Shown here: one piece after another, positions 1 to 7,423 of the stretch
How the letters are laid out: every line of letters starts with the position of its first letter
Numbering within the stretch: the stretch's first letter is position 1
Assembly: GCA_016783605.1 (NCBI GenBank)
Contig: JADHWG010000010.1
Location: 1 to 37,805, forward strand
From: Candidatus Omnitrophota bacterium
GTDB lineage: Bacteria; Omnitrophota; Gorgyraeia; Tantalellales; Tantalellaceae
DNA length: 37,805 bases
Direction of reading: 5' to 3'
Position numbers and translations under genes: made by a program
The notes under the pieces: generated by a model
Seen by the model: the letters and a program-made list of their open reading frames with translations, nothing else
Databases searched by the model: none
Told to the model about the DNA's origin: nothing

Positions 1-378
1 GTTCATGTTGATGAATGCGCGTTCATATCCGGCAACGTGGTTTTTCATCAATTTTGCCGGGTTGGGGCATATTCGATGATCGGAGGGTTTACCGGAGTGA
101 ACAAGGATGTGCCTCCATACATGCTTGTTAGAGGGCCGTCCGCGATTAGAGGAGTTAATCTTGTGGGTCTGCGTCGCGGCGGATTCAGCCGGGAGATTAT
201 TAGGGAGATCAAAGACGCATATAAAACATTATATCTTTCGGGTAAAACGCAGAAAGAGGCGCTTTCGATCATTAAGAGTTCTTCCAGTTCAAAAGAAGTA
301 TCTAATTTTGTTTCGTTTATAGAAAATTCAAAACGAGGGATATGTGTGGTTCGTTTTAAAAAAGAAGAATATTTTTAA
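1..378 (+). CDS. lpxA: LpxA, acyl-[ACP]--UDP-GlcNAc O-acyltransferase, C-terminal part (5' end outside window)
   Basis: First committed step of lipid A synthesis: transfers a 3-hydroxyacyl chain from ACP to UDP-GlcNAc in the cytosol. The frame is open from base 1, so the GTG at 37 in the ORF track is internal. Residues seen cover the last turns of the left-handed beta-helix (VFHQFCRVGAYSMIGG, where the HQF segment is highly conserved in LpxA), the KDVPPYMLVRGP loop, and the C-terminal helical domain beginning NLVGLRRGGFSRE, which matches LpxA rather than LpxD. The catalytic His region lies upstream of the window. The C-terminus is complete. Presence implies an outer membrane with lipid A. No other lpx gene follows, so this is the end of that transcription unit or the gene stands alone. 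Confidence 0.95.
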   Translation, partial: VHVDECAFISGNVVFHQFCRVGAYSMIGGFTGVNKDVPPYMLVRGPSAIRGVNLVGLRRGGFSREIIREIKDAYKTLYLSGKTQKEALSIIKSSSSSKEVSNFVSFIENSKRGICVVRFKKEEYF

Positions 379-448
379 AATTTGCGCGTTTATCATATTC
401 CGCATTTCTTTTACCCCCTCGCTCCTTTTGTCGACTTCGCCCACTTTT

Positions 449-474
449 GTCATCCTCGCGAACGCGGGGATCTC
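449..474. repeat. Family A palindromic repeat, degenerate copy
   Basis: A short interrupted palindrome (TGTCATCCTCGCG then CGCGGGGATCTC) in the 148-bp gap between lpxA and the next gene. It belongs to the GTCATTCCCGC-type family that recurs at about 4961, 9239, 15081, 24012 and 28265. It has no T-run and so is not a standard terminator. Confidence 0.75.
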
Positions 475-526
475 ATATGACATGTTACTGAAACTCGTAT
501 AGCATTCAAGAAAAGGAGACAAAATA

Positions 527-880
527 ATGAAAAATTCAGACGTGAACAAGTTGTTGAAGAAGTACAAACCGGTTGTGAAAAAGACGGGCAAACAGATGTC
601 AAAAATAGCGAAATCCGCGGAAGAAGATATCACCAAGATATACAAAATAGCTCATACTTATGTGGAAATGCAGATGAAAAATCTCCAGAAAGAAAAGTTG
701 TATCATGAAATAGGAAAACTTGTCGCGGGAAAACTTCTAAGCGGAAAACTGGAGATTCCAGAACTGGAAAAATATAAGAGACGTCTTTCAGCTATCAATT
801 TGCAAGGTTCAAAGATGAAGAAGAAGCTGTCGCAGATATCAAAAAGTGGAAAAACAAAAGCAGCTCCCAAGAAAAAGTGA
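527..880 (+). CDS. Hypothetical lysine-rich, helical small protein
   Basis: I do not recognise a family. The 117-residue product is strongly basic and looks almost entirely alpha-helical, with heptad-like stretches (for example VEMQMKNLQKEKLYHEIGKL) that suggest a coiled coil. It ends in a lysine/alanine tail (TKAAPKKK) of the kind seen in histone H1-like or nucleoid-associated proteins. There is no signal peptide or membrane segment. The start is well supported: AAAAGGAG lies 6-7 bases before the ATG. It sits alone between lpxA and the Ste24-like protease. Nucleic-acid binding is plausible from charge only; a helical scaffold role is equally possible. Confidence 0.7.
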   Translation: MKNSDVNKLLKKYKPVVKKTGKQMSKIAKSAEEDITKIYKIAHTYVEMQMKNLQKEKLYHEIGKLVAGKLLSGKLEIPELEKYKRRLSAINLQGSKMKKKLSQISKSGKTKAAPKKK

Positions 881-1171
881 TTTGCCGGCGAAGACGAGTC
901 GTGGGATCTCAATTAGCGAATGTGCTGACAAATCGTCCTGTGAGCGCCGAAGGCGAATCAAAGGTGCTATTACAAAAGCGCAGTTTCTTTACCGAGCCCC
1001 TTATCCTCCGAGTGTAATAATTCATAGCACAAATCGAGAAATCTCCGTGTGACGGGAATTTATAGGCTGTAAAGCCCCGATAATGAATAAGAACGCGAGG
1101 TTGAAAGAGTTTCGCTAAATACTTAATATTTTTTCGCATCTTAATCGTGTAACCCATTATCGGAGGTGTTT
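881..1171 (+). other. Gene-free 290-bp stretch: degenerate repeat plus possible structured leader of the Ste24-like gene
   Basis: Bases 881-914 resemble the long form of family A (compare 28280-28312: CCGGCGAAG...GGGATCTCA). Downstream, CCGATAATG (1077-1085) is exactly complementary to CATTATCGG (1155-1163), which directly abuts the GGAGG ribosome binding site. A small GGC/GCC hairpin (1065-1076) sits just upstream. I match this to no known riboswitch class. ORFs called here (909-1157 minus, 846-1052 plus) look non-coding. Confidence 0.4.
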
Positions 1172-2305
1172 ATGATCAGCAGTAATGATTCGAATGTATC
1201 AGCGACAAAAAAATATTCCAGCATAAAAACAAAACTGACCGTTGCGGATATCGTGCTTAACGGCGCGTTGCTTGTTTTGTTTCAATTGTTTTTATCCGGA
1301 ATGCTCGAGCAGACGGTGCAGGCACAATTTGCGAATTTTTACATGGGTTGCTTAGTTTTTTCGTGTATGTTTTTGGCCTATCTTTATATCGGAACGTTTC
1401 CCATTCATTTTTACAGCACTTACATTCTTGAGCATGATTTTGATCTGTCCAGACAGAGTATCGGGGAGTGGTCCTTGGATGAGGTGAAGTCCACGGGATT
1501 GTCTTTCGCGTTTATGATTTTGGGCATTGAGCTTTTTTATTTTGTTCTTCGAGTTTTTCCTTCGGCATGGTGGCTTGTTTTCGCGATTATCTGGATATTG
1601 TTTTCAATAGTGTTGACAAAATTCATGCCGAATTTACTGATCCCGCTTTTCTACAAATATACTCCTCTTAAAAGCGGTTTTTTGAAAGAAAAGATATTAA
1701 CTTTAGCGCGAAACTCAAAAATAGAACTTTTTGACGTTTCAGTGATCGATTTTAGCCGTAAAACACGCAAGGCGAACGCGGCTTTGGTTGGATTGGGCTC
1801 AACAAGAAAAGTGATATTGGCTGATACCTTGGTAGATAAGTTTACTCAAGAGGAAGTGATCGCGGTTGTCGCGCACGAATTTGGACATTTTAAATTTAAG
1901 CACATATGGAAGCTTTTGGGTATGACGAGTGTCATAACCATAACCGGTTTTTATATTTTGTTCAAATTGTCGGGAATGATAACCGCTTTAAGCGGCGCCG
2001 GTACGATCGCTGAGCTAAAATTCTTACCCATTTTCATGCTGTTTTTATTCATTTTTAGTTTGATCCTTGTCCCTTTGCAAAACTTTTTCTCTCGATGCTT
2101 AGAACGCCAAGCGGATAAATTCGCGCTTGAGGCGACCGGGGATCCCGATTCATTTATTAGTGTTATGGACAAATTGGCTGAAATGAATTTAGCGGATAGG
2201 GATCCGTCGTTTCTAAAGAAAATATTCGCGTATGACCATCCTCCCATATCCGAGCGGATTCAAATGGCTGAGGCATGGAAACAGTCGAAAAAGATAATAG
2301 CCTGA
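1172..2305 (+). CDS. M48 family membrane metalloprotease, Ste24/CAAX prenyl protease-like
   Basis: Zinc-dependent intramembrane-associated endopeptidase of the Ste24 branch of family M48. The 377-residue product has an N-terminal multi-TM region (Peptidase_M48_N-like), a HEFGH zinc site at about residue 235, two further hydrophobic segments, the third ligand in ERQADKFAL (Glu at about 311), and the C-terminal DHPPISERI signature. Length and order fit the family (usual 400 or so). The ORF track starts at GTG 1166, but that codon overlaps the Shine-Dalgarno; ATG 1172 with GGAGG 6 bases upstream is the better start. Bacteria lack prenylated CAAX proteins in general, so the natural role is probably membrane-protein quality control. 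The leader contains a pairing that could hide the RBS. Confidence 0.9.
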   Translation: MISSNDSNVSATKKYSSIKTKLTVADIVLNGALLVLFQLFLSGMLEQTVQAQFANFYMGCLVFSCMFLAYLYIGTFPIHFYSTYILEHDFDLSRQSIGEWSLDEVKSTGLSFAFMILGIELFYFVLRVFPSAWWLVFAIIWILFSIVLTKFMPNLLIPLFYKYTPLKSGFLKEKILTLARNSKIELFDVSVIDFSRKTRKANAALVGLGSTRKVILADTLVDKFTQEEVIAVVAHEFGHFKFKHIWKLLGMTSVITITGFYILFKLSGMITALSGAGTIAELKFLPIFMLFLFIFSLILVPLQNFFSRCLERQADKFALEATGDPDSFISVMDKLAEMNLADRDPSFLKKIFAYDHPPISERIQMAEAWKQSKKIIA

Positions 2306-2339
2306 AAGAGACCTGATCATTAACAAACTATACGAAAAA

Positions 2340-2951
2340 TTGGAAAAGTATTTTGGAGATTTGGCGTGGTGGCCAGCGGAGACTGATTTTGAAGTTATTG
2401 TCGGGACTGTTTTAACTCAAGGTACATCCTGGCGGGCGGCATCAAAAGCGATTGAAAATTTAAAAGCGAAAAATATATTAACCGCGGAAAAAATATTAAG
2501 TACGAAAGATTCGAGCTTGTCGCGCGTTATTCGTTCCTCGGGATATCATCGAGTTAAAGCAAAACGGCTTAAAGCTATCAGCCGCTTTATTGTTGATGAA
2601 TGCGCCAGCCGTTTGGGAGTTTTAAAAAAACAAAAGACCGAAAACTTAAGAAAAAAACTTCTTAAGACATATGGGATTGGTCCTGAAACGGCAGATTCAA
2701 TATTGGTATACGCGTTAGGTAAGCCTGTTTTTGTTGTTGATGCGTATACTAAACGTATATTTTCGCGGCATAACCTTATTGGGAAGGATGCCTCGTACAG
2801 CGAGATCCAACAGCTTGTGTATAAAAAATTTCCGATAGAGACGAAAAAACTCAATCAATTTCATGCGGTTTTAGTCGAAACCGCGAAAAAATTCTGTAAA
2901 AAGACTTCACCATTGTGTTCCGAATGTCCGCTTGGTGATATTGTGAGGTGA
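2340..2951 (+). CDS. HhH-GPD DNA glycosylase, MagIII / endonuclease III-related
   Basis: Base-excision repair glycosylase. The product has the WWPAETDFEVIVGTVLTQ opening typical of the MagIII-like group, the helix-hairpin-helix YGIGPETADSI, and the catalytic Asp in VVDAYTKR. The position holding the lyase Lys in Nth is Glu (GPETA), pointing to a monofunctional alkyl-base glycosylase. At the C-terminus only three Cys of the [4Fe-4S] loop are present (CKKTSPLCSECPL); the fourth expected Cys is absent because the protein stops after DIVR. TTG 2340 has no clear RBS, and conserved-looking residues (NKLYEKLEKYFG) continue in frame upstream, so the true start may be a non-ATG codon at 2313-2319, just after the protease stop. 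Confidence 0.85.
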   Translation: MEKYFGDLAWWPAETDFEVIVGTVLTQGTSWRAASKAIENLKAKNILTAEKILSTKDSSLSRVIRSSGYHRVKAKRLKAISRFIVDECASRLGVLKKQKTENLRKKLLKTYGIGPETADSILVYALGKPVFVVDAYTKRIFSRHNLIGKDASYSEIQQLVYKKFPIETKKLNQFHAVLVETAKKFCKKTSPLCSECPLGDIVR

Positions 2952-2974
2952 GAAGCCGAATATGGGAGCTGTAT

Positions 2975-3775
2975 ATGGATGAAATAAAAAAAATGCTGGA
3001 TTTGGCAGAATCTGCCGCGAAAGAAGCCGGGCGGTTTTCCGCAGGAAACATTGATAAGGTAAAAGAGATTACGTGTAAAGACGGTCCGAATAATCTCGTG
3101 ACAGATATAGATAAACAATGTGAAAAAATGATCCTTGATAAAATAACCGAAGCTTTCCCGACGCACTCGATATTGGCGGAAGAAACCGGTGAACATGGCT
3201 CCGCGAGTGGAAGCAAAATTAAGTGGGTGGTGGATCCACTTGATGGGACAACGAACTTTGCGCATGGATTTCCGGTTTTTTGCGCTTCTGTAGGAATTTT
3301 GATCGATGGCGAGAGCCGAATCGGTGTTGTTTATGATGGGACGCGTGATGAGCTTTTTACCGCGGTTAAAGGGGAAGGCGCTTTTTTAAACGGAAAAAGA
3401 ATAACCGTTTCTTCCACAGCCATTCTGCAGAGTTCTTTAGTGGCAACGGGATTTTCTTATGATGCCGAAGGGAAGATTGCAAATATCGATCATTTTAAAA
3501 CTGCCTTAACCAGAGTTCAGGCGATCAGGCGCGCCGGATCGGCGGCGATTGATCTGTGCTATGTGGCTTGCGGAAGACTGGACGCGTTTTGGGAATTCGA
3601 TCTTGCGCCCTGGGATACTGCGGCGGCATCTTTATTGGTGAGTGAGGCAGGGGGGACGGTTACAATATGTGATAAGGGACGGTTTGATATTTTCAAAAAA
3701 GAAATTGTTGCGACAAATGGTAAGGTGCATGGGGAAATGCTTGATCTATTAAACGAAAATAGGAGTTGTTTGTAA
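2975..3775 (+). CDS. Inositol monophosphatase family protein (SuhB-like)
   Basis: Mg2+-dependent phosphomonoesterase of the IMPase/FIG superfamily. Visible motifs: ILAEETG, DPLDGTTNF (from about residue 87; metal-binding Asp residues) and the second metal site LAPWDTAAASLLVSEAGG. Length 266 aa is normal. The ORF track begins at GTG 2948, overlapping the glycosylase stop, but ATG 2975 has GGGAG 6 bases upstream and yields the usual N-terminus MDEIKKMLDLAESAAKEAG. Likely co-transcribed with the upstream glycosylase. The substrate could be inositol-1-phosphate, another sugar phosphate or, as in some relatives, fructose-1,6-bisphosphate; sequence alone does not decide. A regulatory SuhB-type role is also possible. 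Confidence 0.9.
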   Translation: MDEIKKMLDLAESAAKEAGRFSAGNIDKVKEITCKDGPNNLVTDIDKQCEKMILDKITEAFPTHSILAEETGEHGSASGSKIKWVVDPLDGTTNFAHGFPVFCASVGILIDGESRIGVVYDGTRDELFTAVKGEGAFLNGKRITVSSTAILQSSLVATGFSYDAEGKIANIDHFKTALTRVQAIRRAGSAAIDLCYVACGRLDAFWEFDLAPWDTAAASLLVSEAGGTVTICDKGRFDIFKKEIVATNGKVHGEMLDLLNENRSCL

Positions 3776-3855
3776 AAATGCAAAAAGGAATAAAGCTTAT
3801 ATAGGATTCACATAATCAGAAAAATGCCCCGCCTCGTTAGCCCCTAAAAAGTTAG

Positions 3856-3884
3856 TTGACAAAAACTATCTCTCCACCTATAAT
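3856..3884 (+). promoter_or_regulatory. Consensus sigma70-type promoter
   Basis: TTGACA (3856-3861), a 17-bp spacer, then TATAAT (3879-3884): a perfect match to the housekeeping consensus. Transcription would start near 3891, giving a leader of about 60 nt to the ATG at 3951. It also shows that the ORF-track start at 3888 lies at or upstream of the transcript start. Confidence 0.85.
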
Positions 3885-3950
3885 AACATGGCGATTGAAA
3901 TTAAATACCGATTGACGAAGTATCTTCGAGTGACTATCAAAAGGAGCATT

Positions 3951-4325
3951 ATGAAATACCGGACAGTAATTGAACTCACATGTGACGCACCGAATCGTGA
4001 TGAGGCATGTAACATCGCGGGGGAATATCTTAAGGGGGATCTGGATTTTGGTGTTGATATGAAATGTAAGACAGGTTCATTTCGTTCTCACAAAGCGATA
4101 AAATATGTAACGACATCCCTGGCGGCAGTAATGGTGATATTCTCATCTCTTGTCTTTTTTGAGCCATCAGTCAATTTGGGAGAAAAAGTTAAAAATTCGA
4201 TCGGTTCTCGTTTTAGTTCCACTTTTACGGTTACTCCTGAGCTAAAGACACAGAATGCGGATGGGTTTAAGAAAGAGTGGTCGAAGAAAAAAGACGAAAC
4301 AGTTTTGGATTATATCCGGCAGTAA
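3951..4325 (+). CDS. Hypothetical single-pass membrane protein
   Basis: No family recognised. The 124-residue product has a soluble N-terminal part with two Cys (LTCDAPNRDEACNIAGEYLKG; the DEAxxIAGEYL pattern is reminiscent of small alpha-beta modules), one membrane segment at about residues 52-70 (VTTSLAAVMVIFSSLVFF), and a polar C-terminal region with many Lys. Positive charges before the helix suggest N-in topology. ATG 3951 is chosen because AAAAGGAG sits 5-6 bases upstream and the promoter at 3856-3884 excludes the 3888 start. It is a monocistron: the next gene is convergent, 10 bp away. It is driven by the best promoter in the window. Confidence 0.75.
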   Translation: MKYRTVIELTCDAPNRDEACNIAGEYLKGDLDFGVDMKCKTGSFRSHKAIKYVTTSLAAVMVIFSSLVFFEPSVNLGEKVKNSIGSRFSSTFTVTPELKTQNADGFKKEWSKKKDETVLDYIRQ

Positions 4326-4335
4326 ATTCAAGTTC

Positions 4336-4896
4336 TCACGAGTATATTTTATGATATTCATTAAACGAGATAGTTTCATTCCGGTGTTTTAAATTTCTTT
4401 TCGGCAATTCCTTACCAGTAGAATATCCAAAAGCGATTAAGAGTTCTATTCTTTTTGAGCGTGGAACTTTGAGAATGCGTTTAAGTTTCTTCTCGTTAAA
4501 CCATCCCAAGATACATGAGCCTATTCCCAGATCTTGTGCAGAGAGAACCAAATGACTACACGCGATCCCGATATCGATTTTCGCGAAATTTGTTCTTCTA
4601 AGGACGCCTCCGACAAAAGCCGGAAGTTTTACTTTTTCAGAAACTATTGCTATGAAGGCGCCGGCGTTTTGAGCGAAACTATTCATTTTGTACGTCCCCG
4701 ACAAAACGGTTTTTATGATTTTTTCTTTTTGCGCGGGAGCGTCGACAATGACGAATTTCCAAGGTTCCGAGTTGCAGGCGGAAGGCGCGTATCTGGCGTT
4801 TTCAGCGCACCGCAGCAGGTCGTGCTTCGGTATCGAGGCGCCATTGTAACTGCGAATACTTCGACGTGATTTTGCGAGAGAGAAAAATGACTGCAT
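4336..4896 (-). CDS. Nitroreductase family protein
   Basis: FMN-dependent oxidoreductase of the nitroreductase superfamily. Evidence: N-terminal RRSIRSY FMN-phosphate motif (residues 11-17), APSACNSEPWKFVIV (flavin binding and dimer region), a central DIGIACSHLVLSAQDLGIGSC helix, and IAFGYSTGKELPKR near the C-terminus. At 186 aa it is a compact member typical of anaerobes. The physiological substrate is not predictable; relatives reduce quinones, flavins or nitro-compounds, and some dehalogenate or participate in cofactor chemistry. It is transcribed convergently to the small membrane protein and divergently from ttcA, with AGAAAGG as a plausible RBS. Confidence 0.9.
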   Translation of the reverse strand: MQSFFSLAKSRRSIRSYNGASIPKHDLLRCAENARYAPSACNSEPWKFVIVDAPAQKEKIIKTVLSGTYKMNSFAQNAGAFIAIVSEKVKLPAFVGGVLRRTNFAKIDIGIACSHLVLSAQDLGIGSCILGWFNEKKLKRILKVPRSKRIELLIAFGYSTGKELPKRNLKHRNETISFNEYHKIYS

Positions 4897-4960
4897 AGCG
4901 TAACCTTTCTTTTTATTTGAACCTGGGTTCGTTCAGTTGAGATTTCGCGTTTTTCCCACT

Positions 4961-5056
4961 ACTTTCATATTATAGATCCCCGCCTCCGCGGGGATGACAA
5001 TGAGGGTTGAGACTCCCGCCTCCATTTTGTCATTCCCGCGGAGGCGGGAATCTCAA
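4961..5056. repeat. Two family A palindromic repeats between nitroreductase and ttcA
   Basis: The first copy (about 4961-5001) is the reverse complement of the extended family A unit, including the ACTTTCATATTATAGAT flank that also accompanies copies at 9531 and 24031. The second (about 5028-5056) is a GTCATTCCCGC / GCGGGAATCTC palindrome. The rest of the 282-bp gap (4897-5178) holds only AT-rich sequence; a TATAAT at 5097-5102 has no convincing -35. Confidence 0.8.
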
Positions 5057-5178
5057 TCCTGTGATTTTACAAGTAGCGATTTTTCTTATTTTTGATTATA
5101 ATATAAATTACCTGGAATAGATATTGTTTTTACTTCGTTGTCGTGGCGGGGGTGTATTAACGAATTTCATAAAGAAAA

Positions 5179-5928
5179 ATGGCAAAAAAAAATAAAATAG
5201 AACATTTCGTTACAAAAAGACTTGGTCTTGCAGTAAATCGCTACGGCATGATTTCCGCGGGAGATAAGGTGCTTGTTGCTGTTTCCGGTGGGAAAGACAG
5301 TTTGGCTCTCCTTCATCTCTTAGAGCGGCGTAAACGCGCTCTTCCGATAGATTATACGGTTATGGCTGTGCATATTACAACAGACTATGACTCCCGCCCG
5401 AAGATCAAGAAAAAAGAACTTACGAAATATTTTAATTCTCTTGGGTGCGAATACGTTTTTAAAGAGATAAAAATAGCGAAAAAGAATAAGCAAAAAGAAC
5501 AAAATTGTTTTTGGTGCTCGTGGAATAGAAGAAAAGTTTTATTTGAAACGGCTGAGGAAGCGGGGTTTAGCAAAATCGCTTTCGGACATCATAAAGATGA
5601 CGCGGTTGAAACCTTCCTTATGAATATGTTCTGGAAAGCGGAGCTTTCCGGTATGAATCCGGTGCAGAGTTTATTCGAAGGTAAAATCGCCATTATACGA
5701 CCGTTGATCCTTCTGGAAGAAAAAGATGTTGCTTCTTACGCGCGTTTTGCGGAACTTCCGGAGCTCAAATCAGATTGTCCCAGGAACTCCGATTCCAAAC
5801 GGGCTTTTATACGGCGTATGATAAAACAGTTGGAGAAAGAAAACCCTGGCGTAAAAAACAATATATGCAAAGCGCCGTATCGAATTAAGAGTGATTATTT
5901 GACGGAAATACATGATGTGAAAAAATGA
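5179..5928 (+). CDS. ttcA: TtcA-like tRNA 2-thiolation enzyme (PP-loop ATPase)
   Basis: Adenylates and thiolates a tRNA base (2-thiocytidine at position 32 in characterised TtcA), using an Fe-S cluster. Seen: PP-loop SGGKDS at residues 36-41; CFWCSWNRR supplying the CxxC pair (Cys110/Cys113); GHHKDDAVETFLMN, characteristic of TtcA/Ncs6-type enzymes; and a downstream Cys in LKSDCPRNSD that would be the third cluster ligand. Length 249 aa is close to TtcA. TilS is excluded by the CxxC. The stop overlaps the following M48 gene by ATGA, so the two are translationally coupled. An Ncs6/TtuA-type specificity is the main alternative, but the short length without zinc fingers favours TtcA. Confidence 0.88.
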   Translation: MAKKNKIEHFVTKRLGLAVNRYGMISAGDKVLVAVSGGKDSLALLHLLERRKRALPIDYTVMAVHITTDYDSRPKIKKKELTKYFNSLGCEYVFKEIKIAKKNKQKEQNCFWCSWNRRKVLFETAEEAGFSKIAFGHHKDDAVETFLMNMFWKAELSGMNPVQSLFEGKIAIIRPLILLEEKDVASYARFAELPELKSDCPRNSDSKRAFIRRMIKQLEKENPGVKNNICKAPYRIKSDYLTEIHDVKK

Positions 5929-6755
5929 AAAGAAAAAATAATATTGTACGAAAAAAACAAATGGTTTTTGCGGCTATATTAATGTCGGTCCCTTTCATTA
6001 TAGGCGCGTTTTTCACAGTAAATCCGGCAACGAATGAAGAAGAATTGGTGTTGATCCCGGCGGTTAAAGAGCGGAAAATGGGGCAAAATTTTAATGAAGC
6101 CGTAAAAAAGCATTATAAGCTTCCGGTGGATCCGTTAGTCCAAAGCCGTATAAGAGAAGTGGGAGAGAAACTCTCGAAGCATGCTGACCGGAAGGAACTT
6201 GTGTATAGGTTTACGGTTTTAAGCGACAAAAGAGAAAAGAACTATAACGCTTTTGCCGCTCCGGGCGGATATGTATACATATTTGATGATTTGGTGGAAC
6301 TCTTAGAAACCGATGATAATATTGCCGCTGTTTTAGCGCATGAAATCGGACATATTGAAGCCAAACATTCCGTTAAAAGAATGCAGGGAAGTCTTGCCGC
6401 CACCTTACTTGTTTTGGCTTCGGGACAGGCTCAGAAAGAGAAGGGGACACACGCGGCAACCAATATGGCTATCGGACAGTTATTGTCGGCGTATTCACGC
6501 CATGACGAGCGGCAAGCGGATGAATTGTCAGTAAAATATATGCGCCGAGCGGGATTTAATACGGACGGAATTTTAGGCGCGCTTGAAAAATTACGAAAAG
6601 AGCGTCAAAAAGGACCGCGAATGGCATATTTTACATTTAAAAGTCACCCGTACCTATCCGAGCGAATGGCATATATAAAAACACACATAAACGGATACAC
6701 AGATTTTGAATCGTATATAAATCTTGTTTCCAACGAAGGAATAACCGCAAAATAA
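5925..6755 (+). CDS. M48 family metalloprotease, BepA/LoiP-like, exported or membrane-anchored
   Basis: Zinc protease probably acting in the periplasm on envelope proteins. N-terminal basic stretch then a hydrophobic segment (MVFAAILMSVPFIIGAFF) serves as signal peptide or anchor. The catalytic domain shows FAAPGGYVYIFDDL (typical of the BepA/LoiP/Oma1 branch), HEIGH at about residue 139, the third ligand in DERQADEL (Glu at about 195), and HPYLSERMAYI. No TPR domain follows, so it is shorter than BepA and closer to LoiP/YcaL. The start overlaps the ttcA stop (ATGA). No lipobox is evident. Confidence 0.9.
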   Translation: MKRKNNIVRKKQMVFAAILMSVPFIIGAFFTVNPATNEEELVLIPAVKERKMGQNFNEAVKKHYKLPVDPLVQSRIREVGEKLSKHADRKELVYRFTVLSDKREKNYNAFAAPGGYVYIFDDLVELLETDDNIAAVLAHEIGHIEAKHSVKRMQGSLAATLLVLASGQAQKEKGTHAATNMAIGQLLSAYSRHDERQADELSVKYMRRAGFNTDGILGALEKLRKERQKGPRMAYFTFKSHPYLSERMAYIKTHINGYTDFESYINLVSNEGITAK

Positions 6756-6806
6756 AATATTTTCGTTCGATTTTAAATTTCATAAGCCGATTTATGCGCA
6801 AAAAAA

Positions 6807-6835
6807 ATGACAAACTGCAAAATTTGGACTATAAT
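6807..6835 (+). promoter_or_regulatory. Probable sigma70-type promoter of the flavodoxin gene
   Basis: ATGACA (6807-6812), 17-bp spacer, TATAAT (6830-6835). The -10 is perfect and the -35 matches five of six. Transcription would start near 6842, about 32 nt before the ATG at 6874. Confidence 0.7.
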
Positions 6836-6873
6836 CAAACGGATTTCATAACGAGACAGGAGGCGAGAAGTAA

Positions 6874-7350
6874 ATGAAAAAACTGGCAGTCGTATATTAT
6901 TCGAGAACCGGGAATACCGAATCCATGGCCGAAGCTATAGCGGAAGGGGCGAGGAAAGAATCCGAGGTTAGTGTAGATGTTGAAAAGCTCGAAAATTTTC
7001 CAGCTGAGAAAATGTTGGAATATGACGGTTTGATCGTGGGCTCTCCCACATATTATGGTTCTATGGCATATCAGGTGAAAAAGCTGTTTGATGATTCGGT
7101 AGTGTTTCATGGAAAACTGGCAGGAAAAGTCGGCGGTGCGTTTTCTTCAGCGGCTAATGTCGGCGGCGGGAACGAAACCACTATAACAGGCATATTGAAT
7201 GCTATGCTGATTCACGGAATGATAATTGAAGGCACCTCAAACGGAGATCATTTTGGTCCGGTCGCGATTGGGGCCCCCGACACCCGTGCGAACAGCGGAT
7301 GTAAGGCGTTAGGAAAAAGAGTTGCGGCACTAGTAACAAAACTAACATAA
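6874..7350 (+). CDS. Flavodoxin / WrbA-like FMN protein
   Basis: FMN-binding flavodoxin-fold protein. The phosphate loop is YYSRTGNTESMAEAI (residues 8-22) and the second flavin loop GSPTYYGSMAYQVKKLFDD is the form seen in WrbA-type NAD(P)H:quinone oxidoreductases. At 158 aa it is shorter than WrbA (about 200) and lacks part of the WrbA insert, so it may be an electron carrier or a minimal quinone reductase. The RBS AGGAGGCGAG is strong. It has its own promoter and is followed by a palindrome at 7355, so it appears monocistronic. Confidence 0.88.
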   Translation: MKKLAVVYYSRTGNTESMAEAIAEGARKESEVSVDVEKLENFPAEKMLEYDGLIVGSPTYYGSMAYQVKKLFDDSVVFHGKLAGKVGGAFSSAANVGGGNETTITGILNAMLIHGMIIEGTSNGDHFGPVAIGAPDTRANSGCKALGKRVAALVTKLT

Positions 7351-7354
7351 GGAA

Positions 7355-7383
7355 CCACCACCAACCTACGAGGTTGGTGGTGG
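7355..7383. repeat. Family C hairpin with CCTACGAGG centre
   Basis: Perfect 12-bp arms (CCACCACCAACC / GGTTGGTGGTGG) around TACGA. It lies 4 bp after the flavodoxin stop. A strong RNA hairpin is expected, but no T-run follows, so intrinsic termination is uncertain. It shares its centre with hairpins at 11068, 16341, 20154, 34489 and 34656. Confidence 0.8.
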
Positions 7384-7423
7384 GGCAATTGGATCTTAAT
7401 TAAAATAAGAGAGAGGAGATATT

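Noticed and set aside
909-1157. 82-aa minus-strand ORF in the Ste24 leader
   Set aside because: No RBS; overlaps a degenerate repeat and a probable structured leader. No family recognised.
881-1171. Known riboswitch (SAM, TPP, cobalamin, fluoride, glycine) upstream of the protease
   Set aside because: I compared the remembered conserved cores and found none; only simple complementarities remain.
7355-7383. Intrinsic terminator after the flavodoxin gene
   Set aside because: Strong hairpin but no following T-run, and the same element occurs inside apparent operon gaps (20154), so it is listed as a repeat.
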